Of a DNA stretch of 21,460 nt, positions 20,425 through 21,460 are shown piece by piece. The translations under genes and the position numbers were made by a program. Location: the NCBI GenBank assembly GCA_900550395.1, contig URSD01000041.1:1-21460 (forward strand), in the 5' to 3' direction. This DNA comes from an uncultured Porphyromonadaceae bacterium (GTDB taxonomy: Bacteria; Bacteroidota; Bacteroidia; Bacteroidales; Muribaculaceae). The notes under the pieces were generated by a model. That model made no database searches. It saw only the letters and a program-made list of their open reading frames with translations, and was not told where the DNA came from. Positions within the stretch are counted from its first letter, which is position 1. Each line of letters starts with the position of its first letter.

Positions 20425-21459
20425 TTAAGCATAGAGATTGCAAAGGCGAAAGATAAAAAATTTTTTATCTGTGACTCCATGTAGCTTAGCTCTGAATGCT
20501 TTGATTTTTGAGTTGATTGACTCAGCGGAAGCGTTCGTTGAAAGGTTGTCAAAATAGTTCAGGATTTCCTCATGATGTTCATATACAGTAGCGGCGATGG
20601 TGTTGAATGAACGGAATCCGGCTTCTGCAACCTTGTTATACCAACGTGCAAGATTCAGTCGGGCAGCGCTTTTGATTGAGCGTTTGTTGAAGATAGCCCT
20701 CAGGTTTTGTGAAAGACTGTATGCCGCTTTCAGGTCGGGATATAGCGAGAACATCATCTCTGCCCTCTGCTGCTGTTGAGGGGCCCATTTCTCCGGGGAT
20801 TTGAACAGGGCATACCGCCCTCTGGCTAACAGTTCTTTGAGCGTGTCACCGTTTTCCAGACGTTTCGGGACATAGGTCAGACCATTGAGTTTAGCCTGTT
20901 CACGTGTCTGGGTGTCTGCATCAATGGCCTCCCACCGGTGCTTGATGCGTATCTCCTGAACAGCTTCCAGTGCCAGCTTCTGAACATGGAACCGGTCAAT
21001 GACACGGGAAGCCCTGGGAAATGCGTATCGGCAGATTCTGCGCATGCTGTCGGATAGATCCAGTGTTATTTCGGTCACACTGTTACGTAGCACCGAAGGT
21101 ATCTGTCTGAGGGCATGGAGTACCGTGTTGCTGGCAGTAGTCGCCACAATGGCTACAAGCGAATGTTTCCGACCGTGGGCATCCTTGTTGGTCACGATTG
21201 TATAGAGTTCTCCGTTGCTGAGCGAGGTCTCGTCAATACTCAGATGTGGCCCGATGTTCTGCGGGAACACCAGCCATTGCTCGGCGTGAAGCCCCTCTGC
21301 TGTATCTTTCCACTGCCAGTAACCACTCAGATGACGCTTGTACTGACGCTCAAACAGATCTCCGTCTATATTGAAGAACCACTTGGAAAATCCAAGAGCG
21401 ATTGACCCCCTGCGGCAAGAGCGATTGACCCCTGAGGATAAAATAGAGTTAACCCCTTG
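20425..21459 (-). CDS. ISL3-family DDE transposase, ISAon1-like; 5' part missing or interrupted
   Basis: Catalyses cut-and-paste transposition. The open frame runs from the window edge to the stop at 20425. Counting from the only ATG (21270), the DDE residues are Asp13 (LSIDETSL), Asp71 or Asp74 (TLDLSDSM) and Glu250 (NASAESINSK). VIDRFHVQKLALEAVQ is a typical ISL3 segment, and SKIKAFRAKLHGVTDKKFFIFRLCNLY is the usual C-terminus. The protein-like sequence continues upstream of that ATG (WFFNIDGDLFERQYKRHLSG, then HAEQWLMFPQNIGP), so 21270 is not the true start. Further upstream the frame enters repeats at 21393-21432 that look foreign, implying interruption. The full-length N-terminal DNA-binding part is absent here. 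Confidence 0.85.
   Translation of the reverse strand, partial: QGVNSILSSGVNRSCRRGSIALGFSKWFFNIDGDLFERQYKRHLSGYWQWKDTAEGLHAEQWLVFPQNIGPHLSIDETSLSNGELYTIVTNKDAHGRKHSLVAIVATTASNTVLHALRQIPSVLRNSVTEITLDLSDSMRRICRYAFPRASRVIDRFHVQKLALEAVQEIRIKHRWEAIDADTQTREQAKLNGLTYVPKRLENGDTLKELLARGRYALFKSPEKWAPQQQQRAEMMFSLYPDLKAAYSLSQNLRAIFNKRSIKSAARLNLARWYNKVAEAGFRSFNTIAATVYEHHEEILNYFDNLSTNASAESINSKIKAFRAKLHGVTDKKFFIFRLCNLYA
21393..21456. repeat. Tandem repeats at window edge, possible end of another IS
   Basis: CAAGAGCGATTGACCCC occurs at 21393-21409 and again at 21416-21432 (23-bp period). A degenerate third copy with AGAG and TTAACCCC lies at 21445-21456. Reiterated terminal motifs are characteristic of IS21-type ends. 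The repeats lie inside the transposase frame. Confidence 0.55.
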
Positions 21460-21460
21460 C

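Larger units (their letters stand above)
20352..21460 (-). mobile_element. ISL3-type insertion sequence (ISAon1-like), incomplete in window
   Basis: Covers the transposase gene and its 3' flank. The sequence GGGCTGTGCAAATCATTC at 20352 is like the G-rich ends of ISL3 elements and lies just after the tRNA terminator, so it is a possible element end. The other end is outside the window or disrupted near 21393. The boundaries are inferred. Confidence 0.6.

Overview
The window looks like a gut Bacteroidales chromosome fragment, most likely Muribaculaceae or a close relative. The signs are Bacteroidetes-type promoters (TTTG, 19-20 bp, TAnnTTTG), AT-rich leaders with few Shine-Dalgarno sequences, GH97/GH29 glycosidases, secreted flavodoxin, DUF4919-type and Por-like-tail proteins, and an ISAon1-like ISL3 transposase. 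The family assignment is an inference; no rRNA or housekeeping marker is present. The first ~0.87 kb is different: it is very GC-rich and encodes phage packaging genes, and it meets a decapitated Na+/H+ antiporter gene at a sharp junction near 868-895.

Layout. 1-867 (minus): small and large terminase subunits, the large one running off the window. 893-1999 (plus): 5'-truncated nhaC, then a hairpin. 2162-6242 (plus): a GH97 glycosidase, a GH29 alpha-L-fucosidase and a GTG-started helical-repeat protein, probably one transcript. 6243-6729: a convergent intergenic stretch packed with inverted repeats. 6730-11976 (minus): a five-gene cell-surface glycan/lipid A operon with a good promoter at 12186-12216. 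In order of transcription it encodes a half-length Kdo-transferase-like protein, a fusion of a lipid A acyltransferase with a Stealth sugar-phosphate transferase, a GT92-type glycosyltransferase, a second glycosyltransferase and a stand-alone Stealth protein. 12217-15217 (minus): a DUF4919-like secreted protein, a CotH-kinase lipoprotein and an AraC regulator. 15393-17751 (plus): an operon divergent from araC, with a secreted flavodoxin, an alpha/beta hydrolase and a shortened FMN-reductase-like protein; a two-turn direct repeat that looks like an AraC operator sits between. 17785-20023 (minus): a GNAT acetyltransferase, a secreted protein with a Por-like C-terminus and a small lipoprotein resembling a protease propeptide. 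20211-20283 (plus): tRNA-Phe with a canonical promoter and a strong downstream hairpin. 20352-end (minus): an insertion sequence whose transposase frame appears to be interrupted close to the window edge.

How the parts may work together. The GH97/GH29 pair would release alpha-galactose/glucose and fucose from host or plant glycans in the periplasm. The AraC regulator probably activates the divergent flavodoxin/hydrolase operon. The most unusual part is the 6.7-12.2 kb operon: all five products belong to enzyme families that build or decorate lipid A/LPS core or capsule-like glycans, and one polypeptide joins the acylation and phosphoglycosyl-transfer steps. It is the best candidate here for an undescribed system. 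All functions are read from sequence motifs alone.
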